Origin: Myxococcus sp. RHSTA-1-4
GTDB taxonomy: Bacteria; Myxococcota; Myxococcia; Myxococcales; Myxococcaceae
Length of the DNA stretch: 64,000 bases
Assembly (NCBI RefSeq): GCF_020037125.1
Contig: NZ_JAIQDG010000040.1
Coordinates: forward strand, 1 to 64,000
Direction of reading: 5' to 3'
In this document: in pieces, positions 34,411 through 44,500 of the stretch
Layout: the number at the start of each line of letters is the position of its first letter
Numbering within the stretch: the stretch's first letter is position 1
Made by a program: the position numbers and the translations under genes
The notes under the pieces: model-generated
Told to the model about the DNA's origin: nothing
Database searches by the model: none
What the model saw: only the letters and a program-made list of their open reading frames with translations

Positions 34411-36837
34411 ATGAGCGACAACCCAGAGACCACGCCGGGCAGTCCGGCGCCTGACGAAGCCCCGATGCGTCCCGCCGAGTACGTCGCGGACATCGGCTTC
34501 GACGACATGAACCTCTCCGAGCCCCTCCGCCTCGCACTGGCGGAGCGCGGTTATACCCACCCCACCCCCGTCCAGGCGCGCGCCTTCCGGCCCGCCATGG
34601 AGGGACGAGACCTCATCGTCCGCAGCAAGACGGGCACCGGCAAGACGGCCGCGTTCGGCCTGCCCCTGCTGGAGAAGATTCCCGCCGACGAGAAGAAGGT
34701 CCGCGCCCTCATCCTCTGCCCCACCCGCGAGCTGGCGCTCCAGGTGGCGGACGAGCTGAAGATGCTCGCCAAGCACAAGGGCGTGAAGGTGGCGGCCATC
34801 TACGGCGGCGCCTCCATGAAGCAGCAGGAGGACGCGCTCGAGGAGGGCACCCCCATCATCGTCGGCACCCCCGGCCGCGTGTTCGACCACATCAACCGCG
34901 GCAACCTGAAGCTGGAGGGGTGTGACCACGCGGTGCTGGACGAAGCGGACGAGATGCTCAACCAGGGCTTCTACGAGGAGGTCACCCGCATCCTCGACCG
35001 CCTCCCGAAGACGCGGCAGGTGCTGCTCTTCAGCGCCACCGTCCCCACCGACATCCAGAACCTCATCGCCCGCTACACGACGAACGCGGAGACGCTGCTG
35101 CTGTCCGGCGACGTCTTCACGGTGGAGCACATCCACCACATCCGCTACGACGTGTCGGACGCCTTCCCCAAGCCGCGCAACCTCATCTACGTGCTGGAGA
35201 AGGAAGAGCCGCAGAACGCCATCATCTTCTGCAACACGCGGGATGACACGGCGCTGGTGACGGCGGTGCTCAACCGCAACGGCTTCGACGCGGAGCTGCT
35301 CAACGGAGACCTGCCGCAGAAGGAGCGCGAGCGGGTGATGGGCAAGGTGAAGCGCGGCGAGGTGGCCTTCATGGTGGCCACGGACATCGCGGCGCGCGGC
35401 ATCGACATCTCCGGCCTGGAGTACGTCATCAACTACTCGCTGCCGGAGGACGCGGCGGTGTACCTGCACCGCGTGGGCCGCACCGGCCGCATCGGCAACA
35501 AGGGCACCGCCATCAACCTCTTCTCCGGCCGCGAGCTGGCCACGTACACCACGCTGGAGAAGAAGTACGGCATCAAGTTCGAGAAGCGCGAGATGCCGGC
35601 GCCCGAGGAGGCGATGCGGCTGTGGACCGAGCGCCACGTGCGCGAAATCCACGAGGCGGCCGGCTCCTCCATCTTCGAGGGCTTCCTGCCCCTGGCCTCG
35701 CAGCTCAAGACGCGCCCGGACGCGGACGACCTCATCGCCTTCCTGCTGAAGTACTTCTTCAGCCACCTGCGCATGGAGAAGGCGGCGGCGGCCGCCGCGG
35801 CCGAGGGGCGCGAGCCCCCGCAGGAGCGCAAGCCGGAGGCCCGCGAGGGCGGGCGCCGGGAGCGCGGCGAGAAGCGCGAGCGCGGCGAGAGGCGGGAGCG
35901 CGAGGAGCGGCGCGAGCGTCCGGCGGCGCGCGCGGAGCGTCCCGAGCGGGCGGAGCACGCGGAGCGCGAGCGGCGCCCCCGGCGCGACGAGCCCCGGCGT
36001 GAGCGCGGCGGCGGCGCGGCGGCGCTGGAGGCCGGCCCTGGCGAGGTGAAGCTGTGGGTCAACCTGGGCACGGCGGACGGCCTGGGCCCGGGCAGCATCG
36101 CCACGGCGCTGGAGGACGCGGGCGCCCCGGTGGGGAAGATGGTGCGCGCGGAGCTGCGCCCCACCTTCGCGTACGTCTTCGTCGCCGAGGACGACGTGGC
36201 GGCCTTCGAGGCGCTCAACGGCAAGCAGCACGGCACCAAGACGCTGCGCGTGGAGCGCAGCAAGCCGCGCACCGAGCGCGAGTCCACGCCCCGCCCGCCC
36301 CCGTCCCCGGACGCGGGCCCCGGCGAGGTGAAGCTGTGGACCAACCTAGGCATGGATGACGGCATGGACGAGGCGAAGCTGCCCGCCGCGCTGGAGGCCC
36401 TGGGCGCTCCGGCCGGCAAGGTGCTTCGCACCGTGCTGCGCCCCACGTACGGCTACGCCTACGTGGCCGAGGCGGACGCGCCCGCGTTCGAGGCCCTCAA
36501 CGGCAAGCAGCACGGCGAGAAGGCGCTGAAGGTGGAGCGCCACCGCCCGCGTGGGGCCCGCGAGGAGCGCCGGCCGCGCGCCGAGGCCCTGCCGGACGTG
36601 CCGGGCCAGACGCGCCTGTGGGTGGGCCTGGGCCGCCAGGACGGGCTCGATGAGGCGGGTGTCACCAGCGCGCTGGAGGCCGCCGGGGCCCCCGCGGGCA
36701 AGGTGCTGCGCATGGACCTGCGCCCCACCTACGCGTACGTCTTCGTCGCCGACGAGGACGTGGCCGGCTTCGAGACCACCCATGGCAAGCCGCACGGCGA
36801 CCGCACGCTGAAGGTGGAGCGGGCGAAGAAGAAGTAG
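34411..36837 (+). CDS. DEAD-box RNA helicase with three C-terminal DbpA-type RNA-binding domains
   Basis: This is an 808-residue protein from ATG 34411 (MSDNPETTPG). Helicase motifs are complete: Q motif (GYTHPTPVQ), Walker A SKTGTGKT, PTRELALQ, VGTPGR, DEAD, SAT, and HRVGRTGRIG. After residue ~470 there is a long Arg/Glu-rich linker (~75 residues). Three copies of a ~75-residue DbpA/CsdA-like RRM module follow, each with GP-GEVKLW or similar, a GAPAGKVLR-like core, and FEALNGKQHG. DbpA-type helicases usually carry one such domain. Likely role: ribosome assembly or mRNA remodelling, possibly in the cold. ATG 34465 is an alternative start. Confidence 0.93.
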   Translation: MSDNPETTPGSPAPDEAPMRPAEYVADIGFDDMNLSEPLRLALAERGYTHPTPVQARAFRPAMEGRDLIVRSKTGTGKTAAFGLPLLEKIPADEKKVRALILCPTRELALQVADELKMLAKHKGVKVAAIYGGASMKQQEDALEEGTPIIVGTPGRVFDHINRGNLKLEGCDHAVLDEADEMLNQGFYEEVTRILDRLPKTRQVLLFSATVPTDIQNLIARYTTNAETLLLSGDVFTVEHIHHIRYDVSDAFPKPRNLIYVLEKEEPQNAIIFCNTRDDTALVTAVLNRNGFDAELLNGDLPQKERERVMGKVKRGEVAFMVATDIAARGIDISGLEYVINYSLPEDAAVYLHRVGRTGRIGNKGTAINLFSGRELATYTTLEKKYGIKFEKREMPAPEEAMRLWTERHVREIHEAAGSSIFEGFLPLASQLKTRPDADDLIAFLLKYFFSHLRMEKAAAAAAAEGREPPQERKPEAREGGRRERGEKRERGERREREERRERPAARAERPERAEHAERERRPRRDEPRRERGGGAAALEAGPGEVKLWVNLGTADGLGPGSIATALEDAGAPVGKMVRAELRPTFAYVFVAEDDVAAFEALNGKQHGTKTLRVERSKPRTERESTPRPPPSPDAGPGEVKLWTNLGMDDGMDEAKLPAALEALGAPAGKVLRTVLRPTYGYAYVAEADAPAFEALNGKQHGEKALKVERHRPRGAREERRPRAEALPDVPGQTRLWVGLGRQDGLDEAGVTSALEAAGAPAGKVLRMDLRPTYAYVFVADEDVAGFETTHGKPHGDRTLKVERAKKK

Positions 36838-36838
36838 C

Positions 36839-36855
36839 CGGGGGCTACTCCCCCG
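36839..36855. terminator. Short GC hairpin between convergent helicase and XRE genes
   Basis: CGGGGG at 36839-36844 pairs with CCCCCG at 36850-36855 around a 5-nt loop, and overlaps the XRE stop codon. There is no T-run, so termination efficiency is doubtful. Confidence 0.35.
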
Positions 36856-37351
36856 CGGTGCCCGCTCCGGCCGCCTTCCTGCGCCGCTCACGATGGTAGT
36901 GGGCGGTGCACAGGCTCCGGGCGAGCACCGGCCGGCCACACCCGGGCTCACCGCAGCGCGCGGGCTCGGGCGTGGACGTCGCAGCCCTCTCCGGAGCCGC
37001 CTCGCTGAACATCACCTCCGCCACCGCCAGCAGCCGGTCCACCTCGGCCCGCGACAGCCGGCGTGCCCGGACGAAGGCCTCCAGCCGGTGCACGCCCGCG
37101 TCCTGCGCGTCGTCCACGCGCAGCAACTCCCACAGCGGGAGCTCCAGCGCGGACGCCACCTGGAGCAGCGTCTCGTAGCTGGGGCTGCGCTCGCCGCGCT
37201 CCAGCAGGGACGCGAAGGAGACGGAGATGCCGCAGCGGGCGGCGAAGTCCTCCTGGGTGAGGCCCCGGCGCTCTCGCAGCGCGCGGATGCGCCGGGCCAG
37301 TCCGTGCAGGTGGCCACTCGCGGGGGAAGCATCTGGAGGGCCGGAAGGCAT
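36845..37351 (-). CDS. XRE-family regulator with C-terminal Cys/His zinc-like motif
   Basis: This is a 168-residue protein from ATG 37351 (MPSGPPDASP), preceded by AGGAAA. The helix-turn-helix spans about 20-75 (IRALRERRGLTQEDFAARCG, FASLLERGERSPSYETLLQV). A helical middle is followed by CGEPGCGRPVLARSLCTAHY and HRERRRK, a C-x4-C-x8-C-x2-H pattern that should bind zinc and is otherwise seen as an add-on in DNA-binding or phage-related proteins. It lies divergently 63 nt from the glutamate dehydrogenase gene and may control it. Confidence 0.85.
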   Translation of the reverse strand: MPSGPPDASPASGHLHGLARRIRALRERRGLTQEDFAARCGISVSFASLLERGERSPSYETLLQVASALELPLWELLRVDDAQDAGVHRLEAFVRARRLSRAEVDRLLAVAEVMFSEAAPERAATSTPEPARCGEPGCGRPVLARSLCTAHYHRERRRKAAGAGTAGE

Positions 37352-37414
37352 TGGCAGTTTCCTATGGTAGCGCACCCCTTCTGTTAAGGTCTCGCGCGAG
37401 GAGCATTCGAAGCC

Positions 37415-38644
37415 ATGAGCGCCGTCGAGGGAACCAACTACTTCTTCCGCAAGGCCGCGCGGATCATGGACGTGGGCACCCCCATCGAGACGCTGCTCGC
37501 CACGCCACTGCGCGAGGTGAAGGTGCAGGTCTCCATCGAGATGGACTCGGGGGAGATTCGCACGTTCCTCGGCTACCGGATTCAGCACGACAACAGCCGC
37601 GGCCCCATGAAGGGCGGCCTGCGCTACCACCCGCTCCTGGACCAGGACGAGTGCTCGTCGCTCGCCTCGCTGATGACGTGGAAGACGGCGGTGGTGAATG
37701 TGCCCTATGGCGGCGCCAAGGGCGGCATCGCCTGCGACCCGTCGCAGCTCAGCCTCAAGGAGCTGGAGCGGCTGACGCGCAAGTACGTGGACCAGGTGCA
37801 GGACGTCATCGGCCCCACGCGGGACATCCCCGCCCCCGACGTCAACACCAACCCGCAGGTGATGGCGTGGATCATGGACCAGTACTCGCGCTACCACGGC
37901 CACTCGCCGGCGGTGGTGACGGGCAAGCCCCTGGAGCTGTACGGCTCCAAGGGCCGCGAGGCCGCCACCGGGCGCGGGCTGCTCTACGTGTGCCGTGAAA
38001 TCCTGAGGGATTTGGGCCTGCCGGTGAAGGGCACGCGCTTCGCGCTGCAGGGCTTTGGCAACGTGGGCAGCCACACCGCGCAGCTGCTCTGGGAGGACGG
38101 CGGCGTGGTGGTGGCGGTGTCGGACGTGCTGGGCGGCGTGCGAAACCCGCAGGGCCTGGACATCCCCTCCCTCTTCGAGCACGTGAAGCGCACCGGCACG
38201 GTGACGGGCTTCACGGGCGGCGCGCCGTGCAGCAACGAGGACGTGCTGGCGGCGGACTGCGAGGTGCTCATCCCCGCGGCGCTGGGCCACGTGCTCACCC
38301 GGGAGAACGCCCACGCGGTGCGCGCGAAGCTCATCATCGAGGGCGCCAACGGCCCCACCCAGCCGGAGGCGGACGAAATCTTCGAGAAGCGCGGCATCTT
38401 CGTGGTGCCGGACGTGCTCGCCAGCGCGGGCGGTGTGACGGTCAGCTACTTCGAGTGGGTGCAGAACCTCCAGCACCTCTCCTGGGAGGAGGAGCGCGTC
38501 AACGCGGAGCTGGAGAAGACGATGAAGGAGGCCTACGAGCGCGTGGCCCAGGTGGCCCGCTCGCGCAAGGTCTCCATGCGGACGGCGGCCTACATCCTCG
38601 CCATCGGCCGGGTGGGCAAGGCCACCGTGCTGCGCGGCATCTGA
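37415..38644 (+). CDS. gdhA: Glutamate dehydrogenase (Glu/Leu/Phe/Val dehydrogenase family)
   Basis: This is a 409-residue enzyme. The catalytic stretch PYGGAKGGIACDP carries the active lysine, upstream KGGLRYHP binds substrate, and TNPQVMAWIMDQYS and the Rossmann motif GFGNVGSHTAQLL are standard. The length matches the NAD(H)-type hexameric class. It interconverts glutamate and 2-oxoglutarate plus ammonia, and is likely catabolic here given prey-derived amino acids. Leucine or phenylalanine dehydrogenase is less likely because the substrate-pocket lysine/serine context is glutamate-like. ATG 37415 follows AGGAGCATTCGAAGCC. Confidence 0.9.
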   Translation: MSAVEGTNYFFRKAARIMDVGTPIETLLATPLREVKVQVSIEMDSGEIRTFLGYRIQHDNSRGPMKGGLRYHPLLDQDECSSLASLMTWKTAVVNVPYGGAKGGIACDPSQLSLKELERLTRKYVDQVQDVIGPTRDIPAPDVNTNPQVMAWIMDQYSRYHGHSPAVVTGKPLELYGSKGREAATGRGLLYVCREILRDLGLPVKGTRFALQGFGNVGSHTAQLLWEDGGVVVAVSDVLGGVRNPQGLDIPSLFEHVKRTGTVTGFTGGAPCSNEDVLAADCEVLIPAALGHVLTRENAHAVRAKLIIEGANGPTQPEADEIFEKRGIFVVPDVLASAGGVTVSYFEWVQNLQHLSWEEERVNAELEKTMKEAYERVAQVARSRKVSMRTAAYILAIGRVGKATVLRGI

Positions 38645-38771
38645 CGCACCCCGCCAGGGGCGCCGGATGTCCTCCGGCCAACGCGGCGCGGCGCGGCGGG
38701 ACAGGCGGAAGGACGTCCGCCCGCCGCGTGTCTCTTCCGCCCGGGGCCCGCATCCGCTACACGCGCCCCAC

Positions 38772-39989
38772 ATGGTCACCCTCCAGGACATCCTCGCCGC
38801 GCGTGAGCGCCTTCGCGAGTCCATCCGTCCCACGCCGTGCCCGCAGTCCGACTACTTCACGGAGAAGACGGAATGCGCGGCGGTGTACTTCAAGATGGAG
38901 AACCTGCAGCGCACCGGCGCCTTCAAGGAGCGCGGGGCGCTCAACAAGCTGCTGACGCTCTCCCCGGACGAGCGGCGCCGGGGCGTCATCGCCGCGTCGG
39001 CCGGCAACCACGCGCAGGGCGTGGCGTACAACGCGCTCCGGCTCGGAATCAAGGCGACCATCGTCATGCCGGAGCGCACGCCGCTCATCAAGGTGTCGCG
39101 CACGCGTGACGAGTACAAGGCGCGCGTGGTGCTCAAGGGCTCCAACTACGACGACGCGTACGCGGAGGCGCTGCGCATCCAGAAGGAGGAGGGACTCGTC
39201 TTCGTCCACCCCTTCAACGACCCGCATGTCATCGCCGGCCAGGGCACCATCGGCCTGGAGTTGCTGGAGCAGTGCCCGGACCTGGAGGTGGTGCTCGTCC
39301 CCATCGGCGGCGGAGGGCTCATCTCCGGCGTCGCCTGCGCGCTGAAGGAGCAGAAGCCGGGCATCCGCGTGGTGGGCGTGCAGACGTCCACCATCGCCAG
39401 CATGAAGGCGTCCCTCGAGGCCGGCCACCTCGTGGACCTCCCGGCCGCGGGCACCACGATTGCGGACGGCATCGCGGTGAAGCGGGTGGGCGAGCTCACC
39501 TTCCCCATGGTGCGCAAGTACGTGGATGACGTGGTGGCGGTGGACGAGGAGGAAATCGCCGCGGCCATCCTCACGCTGCTGGAACAGGAGAAGAGCGTGG
39601 TGGAGGGCGCGGGCGCGGTGGGCCTGGCCGCGCTGCTCAGCGGCGACGTGCCCATGGCGAAGGGCCGCCGCACGGCCATCATCCTCAGCGGCGGCAACAT
39701 CGACATGAACGTCATCAGCCGCATCATCGAGCGCGGCCTCGTGAAGACGGGACGGCTGGTGCAGCTCGAGGTGCGGCTGCCGGACCGGCCCGGCATGCTG
39801 GCGAAGCTCACCACGCAGGTGGCCGACCTGCGCGCCAACGTGGTGGAAATCCATCACGAGCGCGCCTTCTCCAAGGCGGGCCTGGGCGAGGCCATGGTGG
39901 AGGTGACGCTGGAGACCACCGGCCCCGGCCACATCGAGGAGCTGATGCAGGCCCTGCGCGGGCTGGGCTGGCAGGTGGCCCGCAAGTAG
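38772..39989 (+). CDS. ilvA: Threonine ammonia-lyase with ACT domain
   Basis: This is a 405-residue PLP enzyme from ATG 38772 (MVTLQDILAARERL). The PLP lysine is in TGAFKERGALNKLL; the glycine-rich phosphate loop is VPIGGGGLISG. The C-terminal ~75 residues (LVQLEVRLPDRPGMLAKLT) form an ACT regulatory domain. It deaminates threonine to 2-oxobutyrate, feeding isoleucine synthesis or catabolism. The single ACT-like domain is typical of the short (~400-residue) form rather than the ~510-residue E. coli IlvA. It lies 127 nt downstream of the glutamate dehydrogenase gene on the same strand. Confidence 0.94.
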   Translation: MVTLQDILAARERLRESIRPTPCPQSDYFTEKTECAAVYFKMENLQRTGAFKERGALNKLLTLSPDERRRGVIAASAGNHAQGVAYNALRLGIKATIVMPERTPLIKVSRTRDEYKARVVLKGSNYDDAYAEALRIQKEEGLVFVHPFNDPHVIAGQGTIGLELLEQCPDLEVVLVPIGGGGLISGVACALKEQKPGIRVVGVQTSTIASMKASLEAGHLVDLPAAGTTIADGIAVKRVGELTFPMVRKYVDDVVAVDEEEIAAAILTLLEQEKSVVEGAGAVGLAALLSGDVPMAKGRRTAIILSGGNIDMNVISRIIERGLVKTGRLVQLEVRLPDRPGMLAKLTTQVADLRANVVEIHHERAFSKAGLGEAMVEVTLETTGPGHIEELMQALRGLGWQVARK

Positions 39990-40049
39990 TACACGGCGGG
40001 GCCGCGGGGGCCTTGCGCCAGCGCGCGGGGGCTCGGTCATACTGGGGTC

Positions 40050-41444
40050 ATGAGTACCCTCCTGCTCGCCCTGCTCATCGCCGCCGCCCCGCCTCCGTCC
40101 GCACAGAAGGCGAAGGAGCTCGCCGCCCGCCGCGCCTGGGAGGAGCTGTACCTGGCCTTCGCCTCGGGTGACGTGGCGGGCGTACCGGAAGCCCAGCGCC
40201 GCACCATCTCCGGCGCGCTGCTCAAGGGGTGCGAGGCCCTGCTGGAGGAGGACGCGGTGATGGCGTACTCGCTGGGCGAGCGCGCCGTGGTGTTCGACGC
40301 GTCCGCCGGAGCCCTGAAGTGCCTTGCCCGCTCCGCTCGAAAGACGGACCAGCGGGCCGCCGCGGAGACCGCCCTGCGCAAGGGCCTGGAGCGGCACCCG
40401 AAGGACGGCGCCTTCGGGCTGGAGCTGGGCAGGCTGCTGCTGGAGGAGCAGGACGCCGCGGGAGCCCTGGCGGTGTTGGAGAAGGTACCGCCCCGCTCGC
40501 GCGAGGGCGCGGAGGCGAAGCGGCTGATTCAGCAGGCCCGCGCGAAGACGAGCGAGGAGGGCCAGGCGCGCAAGGAGGCCGAGCGCCTGGAGCGGTTGAT
40601 GAACGGCAAGCCCGGCACGGGGCGGCGCCCCTCGGGCACCGCCCTGGAGAACGCACCCGCGGTGGGCAACGGCGGCAAGGGCGACACGCGCGCGGTCAGC
40701 CTCACGTACGAGTCCGGCACGGACCCGCGGGGCATGCGCACGCGCTCCAACGGGCGCTTCGTCATCCGCTACTTCAACAACGAGCGCGACTTCAGCCAAC
40801 GCGCCGAGTACGAGGGCCGCATCGTCTCCGCGCTGGAGGAGGCATATGACTTCACCCGGAGCATGCTGGGCGAGGCCCGCGAGTCGCCGGTGGATGTCAT
40901 CCTGTACACACGGGAAGAGTTCAGCGTCCACTTCGGGGCGCGCCGGGCGCGCGGGGTGGCCGGGCTCTACTCGGACGACGCCATCCGCATCAATGACGCC
41001 GCGGAGCTGACCCAGCAGACCCGGGCCACCCTGGTGCACGAGTACGTGCACGCGGCGCTGGACGACTTCTGCGACAAGGGCGGCCACCTCCTGCCCACCT
41101 GGCTCAATGAGGGGCTGGCCGAGTACGTCGAGTGGCGCTACCTGGGTCGGGAGGAACCGGAGCGGGTCGTCCACAACGCCCTGGTGAGCGCGGCCAAGGC
41201 GAACCGGCTGCCCAAACTGGCGGAGATGGGGGACCAGACCCTCATGTACACCCGGAGCCCGGCCCTCTCGTACGGCACCTCCGGCGTGGCCGTGCGTGAG
41301 CTGGTGCGAAGGGGGGGGACGGGCCGGCTCCTCACCTTCACTCGCGAGCTGTGCCGGGGCAAACCCCTGGAGGAGGGACTGCGGGACCACTACGGGGAAA
41401 CCCTTGCGACGATGGACGAGGAGGTGCGGGCCGCCTTCCAGTAG
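40050..41444 (+). CDS. Secreted TPR/metallopeptidase (peptidase MA-like)
   Basis: This is a 464-residue protein with a short signal peptide (MSTLLLALLIAAAPPPSA). Residues ~20-180 are TPR-like helical repeats (AAETALRKGLERHPKDGAFG). The C-terminal half is a gluzincin domain with zinc motif LVHEYVHAALDDF (HExxH) and the third ligand in LNEGLAEYVEWRY, as in the DUF1570/peptidase MA group. It is probably periplasmic or secreted; the substrate is unknown. It may aid prey-protein digestion, but this is inference. It lies 60 nt after ilvA. Confidence 0.83.
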   Translation: MSTLLLALLIAAAPPPSAQKAKELAARRAWEELYLAFASGDVAGVPEAQRRTISGALLKGCEALLEEDAVMAYSLGERAVVFDASAGALKCLARSARKTDQRAAAETALRKGLERHPKDGAFGLELGRLLLEEQDAAGALAVLEKVPPRSREGAEAKRLIQQARAKTSEEGQARKEAERLERLMNGKPGTGRRPSGTALENAPAVGNGGKGDTRAVSLTYESGTDPRGMRTRSNGRFVIRYFNNERDFSQRAEYEGRIVSALEEAYDFTRSMLGEARESPVDVILYTREEFSVHFGARRARGVAGLYSDDAIRINDAAELTQQTRATLVHEYVHAALDDFCDKGGHLLPTWLNEGLAEYVEWRYLGREEPERVVHNALVSAAKANRLPKLAEMGDQTLMYTRSPALSYGTSGVAVRELVRRGGTGRLLTFTRELCRGKPLEEGLRDHYGETLATMDEEVRAAFQ

Positions 41445-41569
41445 GGGAGGCTGCCAGCCAAGCCCGGTCCATTTGGTTTACCCCTCCCCGGGAGTCCCCT
41501 ACACTCACAGCCCCCTATTTACGCTGCGGCAGGAGTCGGTTTGTACGCTGTCCCGCAGCAAGGTGACGG

Positions 41570-44500
41570 ATGTCGGACACGCGCGCGGCGATGAGAGAAT
41601 TTCGCTTCCTGGACGAGAAGCGGAAGCTGGGAAGCCTGTCTCCCGTGGAGGAGGCTCGCTGGAGCGAGCTGCGCGGGCTCCTGGGCATCCAGGACGCTCC
41701 CGCCGTGCCGGACGCCTCCGCATGGCAGCAACAGGCGGCCCCCCAGGGCTACTACGGCGCCGATGGCCAGTGGTACGCCTACCCCGCCGGCTACGCCCAG
41801 CAGCCCCAGGGCTACTACGGCGCCGATGGCCAGTGGTACGCCTACCCCGCCGACTACGCCCAGCAGCCCCAGGGCTACTACGGCGCCGACGGCCAGTGGT
41901 ACGCCTACCCCGCCCAGCAGGCCTACGCGCAGCAGGGCTATGACCCCAATCAGGCCTACGCGCAGCAGGGCTACGACCCCAATCAGGCCTACGCGCAGCA
42001 GGGCTACGACCCGAACCAGGCCTACGCGCAGCAGGGTTACGACCCGAACCAGGCCTATGCGCAGCCGGGTTACGACCCGAGTCAGGCCTATGCGCAGCCG
42101 GGTTACGACCCGAACCAGGGCTACGCGGCCTGGCCGCAGCAGGGCTACGACCCGAATGCCCAGGGCTATGACCCGAACGCGCAGCAGGGCTATGACCCGA
42201 ATGCGCAGCAGGGTTATGACCCGAATGCGCAGGGCCAGGCCGGTGGCTGGCAGGCGGATCCGAATGCACAGCAGGCCTGGTCCGGCTACGCGCCGCAGGC
42301 CCCTGTCGAGCCCGACAACCTGAGCCTCACCGCGGACGAGATCGACATCCCCGCGCTGAGCGAGCCCGCGCCCTGGATGACCCCTGGCGCCGCCGAGACG
42401 GCTGGCGCTCCCGCCGCCGAGCAGGAGTCGCTGGACGCACAGCAGGAGCCGGGCACCGAGGCCACGTCCACCTCCTCTGAGGACGTGCTCGAGGTGATGG
42501 AGTCGGACGTCGCGGTGGACACCACTCCGGACCCGTCCGCTTCGTTCGCGGACGTCACCGCCGACCTTGGGGAGCAGGGTGCGCAGGCGCCGGAGACCGA
42601 GCCGGGCGCGATGGTCGCGGAGGATGACTTCTCGTCCGTGACGGCCTCTGAGCCCCAGGTCCCGGCCGCCTCCGAGCCCGAGTCCTCGCTGGAGTCTTCA
42701 TTCGCCGACCTGTCGATGGAGGTCGAGTCGGCGCCGGACACTTCCGCCGAGGCGCCCGTTGCCGCGGCGGCGCCGTCCGATGAGGCGGAGTTCGCCTCCG
42801 CCGAGCTGGAGGTCCCCTCCTCCGAGGTCGAGCTGGTCGACGCGACGGCCGAAAGCGAGCCGGTGCTGGCCGAGGAACGCTCGCCCGCGCCCATGGACGA
42901 AGCCTGGGCGTCCGCCCCGCTCGCCGTGGAGCCGATGGAGCCTTCGGAGGCGGAGAGTGCCGACGCGAGTGACATCATCGACGTCGCCGCGCTGACTCCC
43001 GCCGACCCGGCCGCTGAGTCGGACACGCAGCCCTCGGTGCTGGCGCTCGACGCCTCCGACATGCTCGAGGCCGCATCCCCGGACGAGGCGACTCCGTCCG
43101 CGGAGGTCTCGTCCAACGCCTGGGACCTGGGCACTCCTGCCTCCAGCGAATCGGCTGCGACCGAGTCCCAGGGCGATTCGACGGAGTTCTCGCTCGACGC
43201 CTCCGAGGCGCATTCCTTCGAAACGCAGTCCGCCTCGGAGGAGATTGCCCTCGACGCGTCCGACATGAGCGACGCGTCCTCCTTCGAAGCGCAGGCCGGC
43301 TCGGCGGAAATCGCGCTCGAGGCGTCCGACGTGAGCATGGAGCCCGCTGACGACGTCCAGGCGGCCGGCGCGGAGGAGAGCGTTCCCACGTTCGAGCTGA
43401 ACGCGTCCGAAGCGACGGACTTCGCCGCGGCGGAGGCTCCGCTGTCGGCGCAGGGCGAGACTTCCGCGGAGGAGCCGCCGCTCGACGTCATGGACATCGA
43501 GTCGGCCCCGGAGAGCACGGAGCCGCCGACCTTCGACGTGGCCGACCTCGGCTCCGAGATGGAGCCCGAAGCCCCCATGGCGTCCGCCGGGTCTCCGTTC
43601 GAGAACCCGGATGAGACCTCGCTCGAGCTCCGCTCGGTGCAGGTGGGACCGGACCTCCAGGCCGATACCGTCGAGCTCGCCGGGACGCCGGCGCCGGCGT
43701 CCCCCGCGGCCCATGCGTTCGCGGGCACCCCGACCGCGGAGGAGATGTTCGACCTGAGCGGCAATCCCGAGGAGGCCGTGCCGCTCGCCGCCGCGGGAGA
43801 GTTCGTCGATTACGGCCGCTTCGCGAGCCCGGGCGAGCGCGGCATGGCGCTCTCGGGTCAGGAGCCGTCGTCCAGCGCGGGTTGGGGCTCGGAGTCGACC
43901 GACGCCGTGCCGCTCATGAGCGAGGAGCAGGCCGCCAGCGCCGATTGGAGCGCGGAATCGGCCGACGCCGTGCCGCTCGCGAGCAACGCCGAGTTCGCCG
44001 CGGAGATGGGCACGTCCGGTGCTTCGTGGGGTGATGCGTCCACGGAGGCGTCCGGCTCCACCGAGCAGCCCGAGTGGTCCACGCCTGCCGAAGAGGCCCC
44101 CATCGAGCTGCAGCCCGAGTGGGCCTCGGCCTCCGAGCCCTCCGACCTGACCGCGAATGCGGCGGCTCCTTCCGAGACCGCGCCCGCGGCGGCGGAGCTC
44201 GAGGCCGGGTGGGTCACGCCCGGCGAAGAGGTCTCCACGGAAGCACTTGCCACCGAGTGGGCTCCGCCGGCCGGCGAGGCAGCCGCCCCTGGTGCCTTCG
44301 CGGCTGAGTGGGCCGCGTCGGCCGGTGAGGCGGCGGCGACCAGCGCGACTCCTTCCGAGTGGGGGACGGCCGCCGAAGAGGCAGCGGCCGTCGAACTCCA
44401 GGCCGAGTGGGCCACGCCCATCGAAGAGGGCTCTCCCGAGGCCGCACAGGCCGAGTGGGCCGCTCCCACTGGTGAGGCGACTCCTGATGCCGCGCAGCCC

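Noticed and set aside
41740-42240. Regular repeats that might suggest a CRISPR array
   Set aside because: Units are contiguous, in frame and translate to Tyr/Gln-rich peptide; there are no unique spacers between identical repeats and no cas genes.
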